From assembly GCA_025359785.1 (NCBI GenBank), contig JANYET010000015.1:1-64000 (forward strand): a DNA stretch of 64,000 nucleotides, written 5' to 3'. Shown one piece after another: positions 1-8,003 of this stretch. Each line of letters starts with the position of its first letter. The stretch's first letter is position 1. The position numbers were made by a program, and so were the translations under genes. This DNA is from Alphaproteobacteria bacterium. Its GTDB lineage: Bacteria > Pseudomonadota > Alphaproteobacteria > Caulobacterales > Caulobacteraceae. A model generated the notes under the pieces. The model was not told where the DNA came from and made no database searches. It worked only from the letters and a program-made list of their open reading frames with translations.

Positions 1-405
1 CTGGGCGAACGCAGCCTCCGCGCCCGTGGCGTCTCCAAGATTGAACAGCTGATCGCCCAGCGCCCGCCAGGCGTCGGCCAGGTCGCGATTGACGCTGGTG
101 GCGCTGCGCAGCGCCTCGACCGCCGATCGCCTCTCGCCTAGATCCGCGAGGGTCAGGCCCAGTTCGTATTGGGTCATCGCGGCGCGGGGATAGGCCTTGG
201 CCAGCGGCGCGAGAACCGACCGCGCACCCTTCGGATCACCCAGCCGCCGGCGCGCGGAGCCCAGGACCAGCAAGGCCCGCGGATCGTTTCGCGCGACCTT
301 CAGAATGGCTTCGGCCTCGGATCGCGCCCGCGCCGGGTCCGAGGCCAGCAAGGCGGCGGCGCGCTCGGCGGCGGCGTTCAGCCAGCTGATTCCCGCGTCA
401 GCCAT
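1..405 (-). CDS. TPR-repeat protein, N-terminal part (cut by window edge)
   Basis: This ORF is absent from the supplied track because it runs off the left edge. Reading the minus strand from the ATG at 405 gives 135 uninterrupted codons starting MADAGISWLNAAAERAA. The helical repeats have TPR spacing, for example LVLGSARRRLGDPKGA and AWRALGDQLFNLGDATGAEA. It lies 141 bases downstream of the TonB receptor on the same strand, separated by a strong hairpin. In Caulobacterales and sphingomonads, TPR proteins beside TonB receptors often carry a C-terminal sulfotransferase domain. That part would lie outside the window, so the sulfotransferase assignment is inference. The TPR reading itself is well supported. 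Confidence 0.8.
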   Translation of the reverse strand, partial: MADAGISWLNAAAERAAALLASDPARARSEAEAILKVARNDPRALLVLGSARRRLGDPKGARSVLAPLAKAYPRAAMTQYELGLTLADLGERRSAVEALRSATSVNRDLADAWRALGDQLFNLGDATGAEAAFAQ

Positions 406-491
406 TGGCGCGCTCTTTGGTCATGCGAGGGCTATCTCGGCCGGCCCGTTCAGCGATGCAAGATCGAATGCGGCGCCGTGACAACGGCGAA

Positions 492-521
492 GGGCGGATC
501 GAAGTCGCCTTCGATCCGCCC
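492..521 (-). terminator. 13-bp perfect hairpin behind the TonB receptor
   Basis: GGGCGGATCGAAG and CTTCGATCCGCCC form a perfect 13-bp stem around a four-base loop, 26 bases past the receptor stop codon. The tail on the minus strand (TTCGCCGTTGT) is only weakly T-rich. It may be a partial terminator or an mRNA-stabilising hairpin that lowers expression of the TPR gene relative to the receptor. Confidence 0.6.
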
Positions 522-546
522 CAGCCCGCTGCGTCAGTGGATGACG

Positions 547-3126
547 CTAGAAGGTGTAGGTGATGCGACCGTAGTAGTAGCCGCCGCCGGTTCCGTAGGG
601 GGAGAAGCCCCAAGGCACGCCAAACACCCGACCGTTCGTGGTGGGTCGGCCGCCGATATTCGGCGCTTTCGGCGGAATTTTGTTCAGCAGGTTGTCCGCC
701 CCGACATCGAGCTTCAGGTTGTCGGTCACCTTGTAGCCGACATCGAGGTCGAAGATTGCGGCAAGCGGGACTTCCTGCGTGTAGAGTTGGCCGTTGGCGA
801 ACAACAGGGTTTGCTGAGATACCTTCCCGTAGATCGACGACCGTAGGTTGGCGCTCCACTTATCCCGGGTCCAGTTGGCCTGCAGGATGGCCTTCTCCTT
901 TGGCACCGAGGTCTCAAGGCTGCTCTTGGCCGTCGCGCCCAGGATCAGCGCGCCCGGCGCCTGCCCATTCGCCCGCGCGGCCGCCGCCTGGGCAGCGTTG
1001 GCGGTGTTTGTCACCTGGGTTGGCAGGGGCGCGACGCGGGTGAAGGTGTTCTCGTTGTAGTTGAAGCCCACGGTCCAGTCGACGTGGCCCAGGTCCCCGA
1101 AGTCAGAGGCGTAGGTGCCCGTGAGCTCCACGCCCTTCGTCTCGGTGTCGGCCGCGTTGGTGAACACCGAAATGCCCGTATAGGACAGCGATGTCGCATT
1201 CGCGAGCGGCGCACCCAGCTTGTTGGCGATGGCCGCAAGAACGCCAGGCGAGGTGATGTCGGAGCCCACGGTGCCAAAGATCGTGTTGGTCGTCAGGATC
1301 CGATCCTTGATCTTGATATAGTAGGCGTCGAGCGTGATCTGGAGGCCTTCCATCGGGTGGGCGACGAAGCCCACGCTGTAGTTGGTCGATTTTTCAGGCT
1401 GCAGCGGCTTGAATCCGGCGAGCGCCGCAGACACCGAATTCGCCGGTAGGGTCAGGGAGGCGGAACCGGGGCTTACGTTGGTGCCGGAATAGAACTCCTC
1501 GGCCAGGGTCGGGGCCCTGAAGCCAGTGCTGACCGTGCCACGGATAGCGAACATCGGATTGAAGTCGTAGCGGCTGGTGAGCTTGCCCACCGTGGACTCA
1601 CCGAAGTCGCTGTAGTGTTCGTAGCGGGCCGCCAGGTCGATGTGCCATCCCTTGATCGGATCGGCCGCGCCGTCGATGTAGAAGCCGTAGTTGGTCCGGG
1701 AGTGCTCGCCGGCGTCGAACGGGGTGTAGCCGTCGAACGACTGCGCGCCGCTGCCGAAGTAGGAAGACGGCTCGCCGGCGCTGATCGAATAGGTCTCGCG
1801 GCGGCTTTCCGCCCCGAAGGCGATGTTCAGCGGCGACGCCATGCCGACGTCGAAGGCCCGGTCGAAATCGGCCGAGATGACCGACTGGGTGCCTTTGAAG
1901 GCGCCGTCGTAGAACAGGCGCTGCGGAACGATCTGGGTCGCGGACTGAGCGGCCAGGATCGGGAAGAGTTCGGCGTTGGCCGTGTTCTTGACGAAGATCT
2001 GGTTCTCGTCGGCGCCGTAGGTCACCGCGAGATCGTAGTTCCAGTCGGCGAGCGTGCCGCGAGCGCCGCCGGTGATCGAATAGTCGGTCTCATGGTCCGC
2101 TTCGCTCGGGTCGAAGCCATTGGGCAGCGGGTAGTAGGTGACGCCCGTCGAGGTCGTGCCCTTGATCAGCGCCGGCACGCGGTAGTTTTCGAAGTGGGAC
2201 GAATGCCGGTCGCCGTAGCTGCCGAAGCCGTACAGCTCGATGGTGTCGGTCAACTTGTACGCGGCGTTGAACGTGCCGTTGTAGATGTTGTACTGGGGCG
2301 CGCCGTTTACACCGTTTTCCCGCGGAAAATTCTTCGCGTTCACAACGTTCCTGTTCACCAGGTTGTTGGCCGGATTGCTTCCGTTGAAGGCCGAGCCGGC
2401 GGCGTTGATGCTGCCGTCGGGGTTCTGGAACCGCCGGTCGCCAATCCCTTCGATCGTTTCTTCGCCGTATCGCTGTTCAAGGGTGACATTGACGAAGCCC
2501 CGGTCGCCAAGGCTGAAGCCCTTGTTCAGGGACCAAGCGCCCCGCTTGCCCTCACCCTTGTAGTTTTGGCCACCCGTGCCCGAAATGAAACCGCCGTCGG
2601 CCTTCGTCTTCAGGATGAGGTTCACAACGCCGGCGATGGCGTCGGTGCCGTACTGAGCCGCCGCGCCGTCGGTCAACACTTCGACGTGGTCGATGGCGCC
2701 AACGGGGATGAAGCTGAGGTCGGTCGTGGCCGAACCGGAGTAGGCCGAGCCGCCGAGGACGGACAGGTTCGACGTGACGTGTCGGCGCTTGCCGTTCACC
2801 AGCACCAGGGTGTCATTGGGGCTGAGGCCGCGCAGGGCCGCCTGAATGCTCAGGGCCGCCAGGTCGCCGCCCGTGTTGTTGATGTTCAGCGACGGAACCG
2901 CCGTCGATAGCGCGCTGGACAGGTCGGTCGAGCCGGTCCTGGCCAACGCCAGCCCGCCGACCACCTGGACCGGCGCGGCGCTGTCCTCGGCCTTGACGCC
3001 GAGCGCCCGCGTGCCGGTGACGATGACCTCGCTTACCTCCGAGGCGGCGGTCGCTTCAGCGAAGGCCGGAGCGGCCAGCGCGGTGGCGAGCGCCAGCATG
3101 CTGGCGCCAGTGAGTAGCTTCTTCAT
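547..3126 (-). CDS. TonB-dependent outer-membrane receptor
   Basis: This 859-residue protein has a signal peptide (MKKLLTGASMLALATALAAPAFA), then a TonB-box-like stretch SEVIVTGTR near residues 32-40. A plug domain follows ([35 protein letters not shown] at about 115-175), then a long beta-barrel ending in the aromatic ITYTF, typical of BAM-recognised barrels. It imports an unknown large substrate across the outer membrane using TonB energy. The length is normal for the family. A TPR gene follows on the same strand, and an Asp-hydroxylase/sulfotransferase is divergent across a 509-bp AT-rich intergenic region. This arrangement suggests a peptide, glycan or sulfated substrate, but nothing in the sequence fixes it. 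Confidence 0.93.
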   Translation of the reverse strand: MKKLLTGASMLALATALAAPAFAEATAASEVSEVIVTGTRALGVKAEDSAAPVQVVGGLALARTGSTDLSSALSTAVPSLNINNTGGDLAALSIQAALRGLSPNDTLVLVNGKRRHVTSNLSVLGGSAYSGSATTDLSFIPVGAIDHVEVLTDGAAAQYGTDAIAGVVNLILKTKADGGFISGTGGQNYKGEGKRGAWSLNKGFSLGDRGFVNVTLEQRYGEETIEGIGDRRFQNPDGSINAAGSAFNGSNPANNLVNRNVVNAKNFPRENGVNGAPQYNIYNGTFNAAYKLTDTIELYGFGSYGDRHSSHFENYRVPALIKGTTSTGVTYYPLPNGFDPSEADHETDYSITGGARGTLADWNYDLAVTYGADENQIFVKNTANAELFPILAAQSATQIVPQRLFYDGAFKGTQSVISADFDRAFDVGMASPLNIAFGAESRRETYSISAGEPSSYFGSGAQSFDGYTPFDAGEHSRTNYGFYIDGAADPIKGWHIDLAARYEHYSDFGESTVGKLTSRYDFNPMFAIRGTVSTGFRAPTLAEEFYSGTNVSPGSASLTLPANSVSAALAGFKPLQPEKSTNYSVGFVAHPMEGLQITLDAYYIKIKDRILTTNTIFGTVGSDITSPGVLAAIANKLGAPLANATSLSYTGISVFTNAADTETKGVELTGTYASDFGDLGHVDWTVGFNYNENTFTRVAPLPTQVTNTANAAQAAAARANGQAPGALILGATAKSSLETSVPKEKAILQANWTRDKWSANLRSSIYGKVSQQTLLFANGQLYTQEVPLAAIFDLDVGYKVTDNLKLDVGADNLLNKIPPKAPNIGGRPTTNGRVFGVPWGFSPYGTGGGYYYGRITYTF

Positions 3127-3635
3127 GTCTTAAACCCCCTTTGTTTTTGTCGTCATTTGATATTCGAAAACACTGCCTTGCTTTAGAATTCGCGACATCC
3201 GGCCAATACCGTGCTCAAATCGAATAATAATTCGCACATTATTCAATATACAGCATGTATATTTCAAACGAATACCTACAGCGGCAGCGTCTATCGATTC
3301 CTAGGTACGCTTCTATTCTAAATCCGTGGATACGGACGTGTCGGACCGCCGCCAGTTCTTTTGGCGGCGCTGGATTCTGAAATGTCATGAAAATGATGCA
3401 GTGCACCATGGTTATGCCGGTATTGACTTGGAGCTGACCCAATTGACCAAGGAATGGGCGAAATCAGACCCGCGGCGGGTCGAATAGGCGCGCGGTGGGG
3501 CGCCGGCGAGGCTGGCGCCCACGGGTCAGGCGATCTGAGGCGCCCAAACGTTGATCAACCCTGGGCGCGCTCCTAGGATATCGCACACTGCGGAAGAGCC
3601 ACCGCGCGGCGCCTTGGAGCCTCTGGAATGCCGCG
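3127..3635. other. 509-bp AT-rich divergent intergenic region
   Basis: There is no convincing gene here. The 67-codon minus ORF at 3239-3442 has no signal, motif or RBS that I trust. The stretch from about 3140 to 3330 is markedly more AT-rich than the rest of the window. It holds several dyads, notably AATATACA-GCA-TGTATATT and CGAAT-AATA-ATTCG, and presumably contains the promoters of the receptor and of the divergent hydroxylase gene. Confidence 0.5.
3245..3263. promoter_or_regulatory. 19-bp perfect dyad, candidate operator of the TonB receptor
   Basis: AATATACA and TGTATATT are perfect 8-bp arms around GCA, 119 bp upstream of the receptor start in an AT-rich island. The size and odd-numbered spacer fit a dimeric LacI/GntR/TetR-type repressor site. 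The cognate regulator is unknown. A second, shorter dyad (CGAAT-N4-ATTCG) lies at 3221-3234. Confidence 0.4.
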
Positions 3636-5621
3636 ATGAAGCTCAGGGTTCGTTTTCAGCAGCTGCCGATCCTGTTCGACGCCGACAAGCTGGCGCAAGA
3701 GGTCGCCGCCATCCCCGAGAGCGCTTGGCGCCCACACCCTCAGGGCTACCCGGGCAATGACGCCCTGCCGTTGATCACCACCAATGGCGATCCGGACAGC
3801 GACGCGCGCGCCGGCGCCATGGGACCGACCCCGCACCTTCTCGCCTGTCCCTACCTCATGGAGGTGCTCGAAGCCCTGGGCGCGACCTGGGGCCGCTCGC
3901 GACTGATGCGACTCTCAGGTGAGGCCGAAGTCACCCCCCACGTCGACACCGACTACTACTGGCGCGACCACATGCGCGTGCATGTGCCGATCGTCACGCA
4001 GCCGACCGTGCGCTTCTGCTGTGGCGACGAGCAGGTGAACATGGCCGCCGGCGAATGCTGGATCTTCGACACCTGGAGCCTGCACAGCGTTCACAATGAC
4101 GCCTCGCGTTCGCGCATTCATCTGGTCGCCGACACCGTGGGCGGCGACGGTCTGCTGAGCTTGATCGAACAGGGCCGCTCAACAGGCGACGATCGGCCGG
4201 AATGGTCGCCGCGCCTGTCGCCGCCACGCCTTGGTCAATCAGGGGGCGGACCCGTCCCGATCCTGGCTTACGAAAGTCGCAACACGCCGGTGACGATGAC
4301 TCCGTGGGAGTTGCGCGACCACCTGGGTTTCCTGATGAACGAGGTCGCGCCGGGGCAGCCGCTGATCGGCCCCGTCGGACAGGCCCTGAATCGGTTGCGT
4401 GTGAACTGGCACGCTCTGTGGGCGCAACACGGCGACGCCGCTGCCGCCAGGCCGGCCTACGCCACCCTCCTGGAGCGGACGTGGTCGACGTTGCAAACGG
4501 CGGGCGTCGACAGCCTGGTGCTGAAAAATCGGATGCCGCTGGCGAAATGCCTGCGGGCGTTGATCTTCGAACCCGCGCTGGCGGACAGCGGCTCGGCGAT
4601 GGACAGCGACGCCCGCGAAGCCCCCCGTGAAACCTCCGGTGGTCCCAACCGGGCCGCCGCTCCACCACCGGCGCCCGCTATCGTATCCAGTCTGAGCCGC
4701 GATCCGGAGTTCGACCGGCCTGTCTTCATCGTCAGTTCGCCCAGGTCTGGCTCAACGCTGCTCTTTGAAACCCTCTCGAACGCGCCCGGTCTGGCGACGA
4801 TCGGAGGAGAGGCGCACGGACTGATGGAATCCATCCCCCAGCTCAGTCCCGCCGTGCGAGGCTGGGAGTCCAATCGGCTCACCGCCGCGGACGCCGAGCT
4901 TTCGACCGTCGCTCTACTGCGTGAACGGTTCCGCGCGGCGATCCGCTATCGCGACGGCGCGCCGCCGACGCCGGGTCCGGTTCGCATGCTCGAAAAGACG
5001 CCTAAGAACGCGCTGCGCGTGCCGTTCTTGGCCGCCGCCTTTCCCGAGGCGCGGTTCATCTACCTTTACCGCCATCCCCGTCCGACCCTGGCCAGCATGC
5101 TCGAAGCCTGGTCATCGGGCGGGTTTCGAACCTATCCGCAACTCCCTGGATGGACCGGTCTCGCCTGGTCGTTGCTGCTGATCCCCGGCTGGCGGGAGCT
5201 GGCAGGCGCGCCGCTGGAGCGCATCGTCGCCCAGCAGTGGAGCGCCACAACCCGCATTCTGTTGGACGATTTGGCGGCATTGCCGAAGGATCGCTGGCTG
5301 GCCTTGCGCTATGAGTCCTTCATCGCGTCCCCTCAGACTGCCATCTCGCGTCTGTGCGAGGGGCTGGATCTGGCCTGGGATCGTCAGCTTGGCGCCAGCC
5401 TGCCGCTCGCCCGACATACGCTGACGAGGCCGAGCGCTGACAAATGGCGCGCTCACGCAGAGGTGATCGAAACGGTGTTTCCGCTCGTGGAGCGAGAAAA
5501 CGATCGCGCCTTGGCGCTTTTGGGTGAAAGCGACAGGTCTTTGGGCCTTGGGACTCAACCCAACGGTTCCCCCACGCGCACGCTGTCGTCTTCGACGATT
5601 TTGGCGCCCGACCCCACCTGA
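3636..5621 (+). CDS. Aspartyl/asparaginyl beta-hydroxylase fused to a sulfotransferase
   Basis: Two enzymes are joined in 661 residues. Residues 1-170 match the Asp_Arg_Hydrox 2-oxoglutarate/Fe(II) fold: the metal motif H102-x-D104 lies in TPHVDTDYYW, the distal histidine in WSLHSVHND (H150 or H153), and the 2OG-binding arginine in SRSRIHLV. From about residue 358 a PAPS-dependent sulfotransferase begins. Its 5'-phosphosulfate loop is FIVSSPRSGSTLLFE, and a later YLYRHPRPTLASM matches the 3'-phosphate region. A Pro/Ala-rich linker near 330-350 joins them. The start ATG has GGA upstream. It is probably a cytoplasmic modifying enzyme, since I see no signal peptide. Its divergence from a TonB receptor with a TPR partner suggests a shared substrate pathway, which is inference. 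Confidence 0.85.
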   Translation: MKLRVRFQQLPILFDADKLAQEVAAIPESAWRPHPQGYPGNDALPLITTNGDPDSDARAGAMGPTPHLLACPYLMEVLEALGATWGRSRLMRLSGEAEVTPHVDTDYYWRDHMRVHVPIVTQPTVRFCCGDEQVNMAAGECWIFDTWSLHSVHNDASRSRIHLVADTVGGDGLLSLIEQGRSTGDDRPEWSPRLSPPRLGQSGGGPVPILAYESRNTPVTMTPWELRDHLGFLMNEVAPGQPLIGPVGQALNRLRVNWHALWAQHGDAAAARPAYATLLERTWSTLQTAGVDSLVLKNRMPLAKCLRALIFEPALADSGSAMDSDAREAPRETSGGPNRAAAPPPAPAIVSSLSRDPEFDRPVFIVSSPRSGSTLLFETLSNAPGLATIGGEAHGLMESIPQLSPAVRGWESNRLTAADAELSTVALLRERFRAAIRYRDGAPPTPGPVRMLEKTPKNALRVPFLAAAFPEARFIYLYRHPRPTLASMLEAWSSGGFRTYPQLPGWTGLAWSLLLIPGWRELAGAPLERIVAQQWSATTRILLDDLAALPKDRWLALRYESFIASPQTAISRLCEGLDLAWDRQLGASLPLARHTLTRPSADKWRAHAEVIETVFPLVERENDRALALLGESDRSLGLGTQPNGSPTRTLSSSTILAPDPT

Positions 5622-5831
5622 TCGGTCGATCCCCACAGGCATTCCCCGGCCTCAGCCCTCTTCGTCAAGGCCGCTTCGTCAAGGCCGCACGCTTGTCGGG
5701 CCGCGCTCGACGGGTCGTGGCCGAACTCGCGTCCGAGGCGAAACCGGTTGCTTCGGCCGCGTTCACGACCGAGTCTCCGTCCCGACGGCGCAAGATCGCG
5801 CTTCCGCCAACGACGACCAAGGAACGCCAAG

Positions 5832-6407
5832 ATGAAATTGCAACTGTTGGCTTCCGCCTTCGCGGCGCTGGCTTTGGGCGTTGCGGCGACCCCCGCCGCG
5901 GCCGGTCTCCTCGGGTCTACCGTTGACGTGTCCGCGCGCTATCCCAACGACGCCACGGTCTACAGCGATCCGGGCAACGCCGTGGTCACGAACGGCATTG
6001 AGTACGCCTCGGGATCCTACGCGGCATACAACCAGTCCTGGCAGGTTGATGTTCAGGACAACCAGATCTCCATCACCGACGCGCTCGGAACCGGGCTGAG
6101 CTTCGGAACGGCGACCTTCAACGGCTTCGTACTCAATGTCATTTCCGGTCCGCAAATCCTGTCGGCCAGCATCAACAACGGCAGCACGATCGTGCCGGTT
6201 GGGTTGAGCATTTCGAACGGCTCCCTGTTCATAAATTTTAGTGGTGTGAGTCAGCAGCCGTTCGGCTCGGCGATCATCGATTTCACCACCGGGGACAACG
6301 GGGGCGGCGTGCCGGAGCCGGCGACCGGGGCGATGATGCTGCTGGGCTTCGGCGGCATGGGTGCGGCGCTGCGCCGGACCCGCAAGGCCGTCGCGACGGC
6401 CGGCTGA
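5832..6407 (+). CDS. PEP-CTERM sorting-domain secreted protein
   Basis: The 191-residue product starts at the ATG at 5832, which follows AAGGA by about seven bases. The longer ORF in the track adds an Arg-rich tail that is not signal-like. Residues 1-22 form a signal peptide (MKLQLLASAFAALALGVAATPAAA). The body is Thr/Asn/Ser-rich and beta-predicted. The C-terminus carries VPEPATGAMMLLGFGG followed by RRTRK, which is the PEP motif, hydrophobic helix and basic tail recognised by exosortases. It lacks the W of the commoner PEPxxWA form. The body resembles no enzyme that I recognise. A hairpin lies about 30 bases past the stop. Confidence 0.85.
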   Translation: MKLQLLASAFAALALGVAATPAAAGLLGSTVDVSARYPNDATVYSDPGNAVVTNGIEYASGSYAAYNQSWQVDVQDNQISITDALGTGLSFGTATFNGFVLNVISGPQILSASINNGSTIVPVGLSISNGSLFINFSGVSQQPFGSAIIDFTTGDNGGGVPEPATGAMMLLGFGGMGAALRRTRKAVATAG

Positions 6408-6433
6408 TTCCAGCGATTTCTCCGTGAGAGCGA

Positions 6434-6461
6434 GCGCCGCCGGTCTGATGATCGGCGGCGC
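6434..6461 (+). terminator. Weak terminator hairpin after the PEP-CTERM gene
   Basis: GCGCCGCCG and CGGCGGCGC pair perfectly (9 bp) around a 10-base loop 26 bases past the stop codon. Only a short TTT follows, so the termination strength is uncertain. Confidence 0.4.
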
Positions 6462-6700
6462 GCTGCGTTTGGCCGGCCCGCCGGATCCTGCGATTCGGCG
6501 CGCCCGGTCGCGGCGTGTGGCGCGGAATCGACCTGCGGTCGCCAAAGCTGAACGCGGCTTGTGCAGTCTCGACCGGCCGCAGGGGCCCGCCGCTGAATTC
6601 GATTGCCACTGCCCCGCTCTCGTCGCCAACTGTGCTGCAGGATTTTAATGCCCGCCGGCCGCAACACCGGCCAGGGCGACGAAAAAAGGGAACCCGCTAA

Positions 6701-7915
6701 ATGAGCGAAGCCGAGACCGAAGCCCACACCCCCCTGATGGGCCGCCGCTCCTTTCTCTGGGCCACGGCGATGGCCACCGCCCTGCCGATCATGGGCGAGG
6801 CCGAACTGGCCCACGCCAAGCTGGCGTCGCAGATGATGGGCGTCCTGCCGCCGGACGCGGTGATCATCAACGCCAACGAAAACCCGCTCGGCCCCTGCAA
6901 GGCGGCCTGCGAGGCGATCACTAAGATCCTGCCCCTGGGCGGCCGCTACGACCGGATGGGCGAGCTCGGCGCGCTGACCGATGAATACGCCGCGATGCAC
7001 GGCCTGAAGCCCGAGAACATCGCCTTCTACGCCGGCTCCTCGGAGCCGCTGCACTACACCACGCTCGCCTTCACCTCGCCGACCAAGAGCCTGGTGATGG
7101 CCGACCCGTCCTATGAGTCGGCCAACATGGCGGCCCAGATCTCCAAGGCCAAGGTCATCAAGGTGCCGCTCACCGCGACCTACTCGCACGACGTCAAGAA
7201 GATGGTCGCCGCCGATCCGAACGCCGGTCTGATCTATCTGGTGAACCCGAACAACCCGACCGGCACCATCACGCCGCGCGAGGAGATCCTCTGGGCGCTG
7301 GAAAACAAGCCCAAGGGTTCGATCCTGCTGGTCGACGAAGCCTACATCCACCTCTCCGACGAGCACGACGTGCTGGACCAGGTGGCGGCGGGCAAGGACA
7401 TCGTGGTCCTGCGCACCTTCTCCAAGATCTACGGCATGGCCGGCATCCGTTGCGGCGTCGCCATCGCCCGCCCGGACCTGCTGGAAAAGCTGACGCCCTA
7501 CTATCAGAACGCCATGCCGGTGACGGCCCTGGTCGCCGCCCGCGCCTCGCTGGCCGACAAGGACCTGATCCCGACCCGCAAGAAGTGGATCGCCGACAGC
7601 CGCAATGAAACGCTGAGCTTCCTCAAGGCCAATGGCTACAAGCCCGTCGGGACCTCGGTCTCCAACTGCTTCATGATCGACACCGGCCGCCCGGCCCACA
7701 AGGTCATCGCCGCCCTGCAGAAGGAAAAGGTCTACATCGGCCGCATCTGGCCGGTCTGGCCGAACGCGGTGCGCGTGTCCGTGGGCTCGCCCGACGACAT
7801 GGCCAAGTTCCGCGCCGCCTTCAAGAAGGTGATGGACGCCCCGGTGTCGACCGCGTCGAACACGCCCAAGGACCTGCCCTACACCTCGACCGGCGGTAAG
7901 AAGTTCCTGTCGTAG
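6701..7915 (+). CDS. Tat-signal PLP-dependent aminotransferase (histidinol-phosphate aminotransferase-like)
   Basis: This 404-residue fold-type I aminotransferase resembles HisC. Residues 14-38 carry a twin-arginine leader (GRRSFLWATAMATALPIM), so the enzyme is probably exported folded to the periplasm. Family landmarks are INANENPLGPC near the substrate pocket, LVNPNNPTGT, LVDEAYIHL, and the PLP Schiff-base lysine K242 in RTFSKIYGMAGIRCG. The start ATG follows AGGGA by nine bases. Ordinary HisC is cytoplasmic, so the Tat leader argues for a role other than histidine synthesis. The substrate is unknown. It is a single gene, closed by a clear terminator. Confidence 0.9.
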   Translation: MSEAETEAHTPLMGRRSFLWATAMATALPIMGEAELAHAKLASQMMGVLPPDAVIINANENPLGPCKAACEAITKILPLGGRYDRMGELGALTDEYAAMHGLKPENIAFYAGSSEPLHYTTLAFTSPTKSLVMADPSYESANMAAQISKAKVIKVPLTATYSHDVKKMVAADPNAGLIYLVNPNNPTGTITPREEILWALENKPKGSILLVDEAYIHLSDEHDVLDQVAAGKDIVVLRTFSKIYGMAGIRCGVAIARPDLLEKLTPYYQNAMPVTALVAARASLADKDLIPTRKKWIADSRNETLSFLKANGYKPVGTSVSNCFMIDTGRPAHKVIAALQKEKVYIGRIWPVWPNAVRVSVGSPDDMAKFRAAFKKVMDAPVSTASNTPKDLPYTSTGGKKFLS

Positions 7916-7944
7916 CCCGAGCGCGTCTAGGTCTGAATTCGGAG

Positions 7945-7973
7945 CCCCGGCCTCACGGTCGGGGTTTTCGTTT
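7945..7973 (+). terminator. Rho-independent terminator after the aminotransferase
   Basis: CCCCGGCC, the loop TCAC and GGTCGGGG form an 8-bp stem with one G-U pair. TTTTCGTTT follows. It lies 30 bases past the stop codon. Confidence 0.85.
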
Positions 7974-8003
7974 GTGCGGGCCGGTTCGCGGGCGCGCGGC
8001 GCC

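Noticed and set aside
3239-3442. 67-codon minus-strand ORF in the AT-rich gap
   Set aside because: No RBS, no recognisable motif, and it overlaps the dyads that look regulatory. It was left out as a gene.
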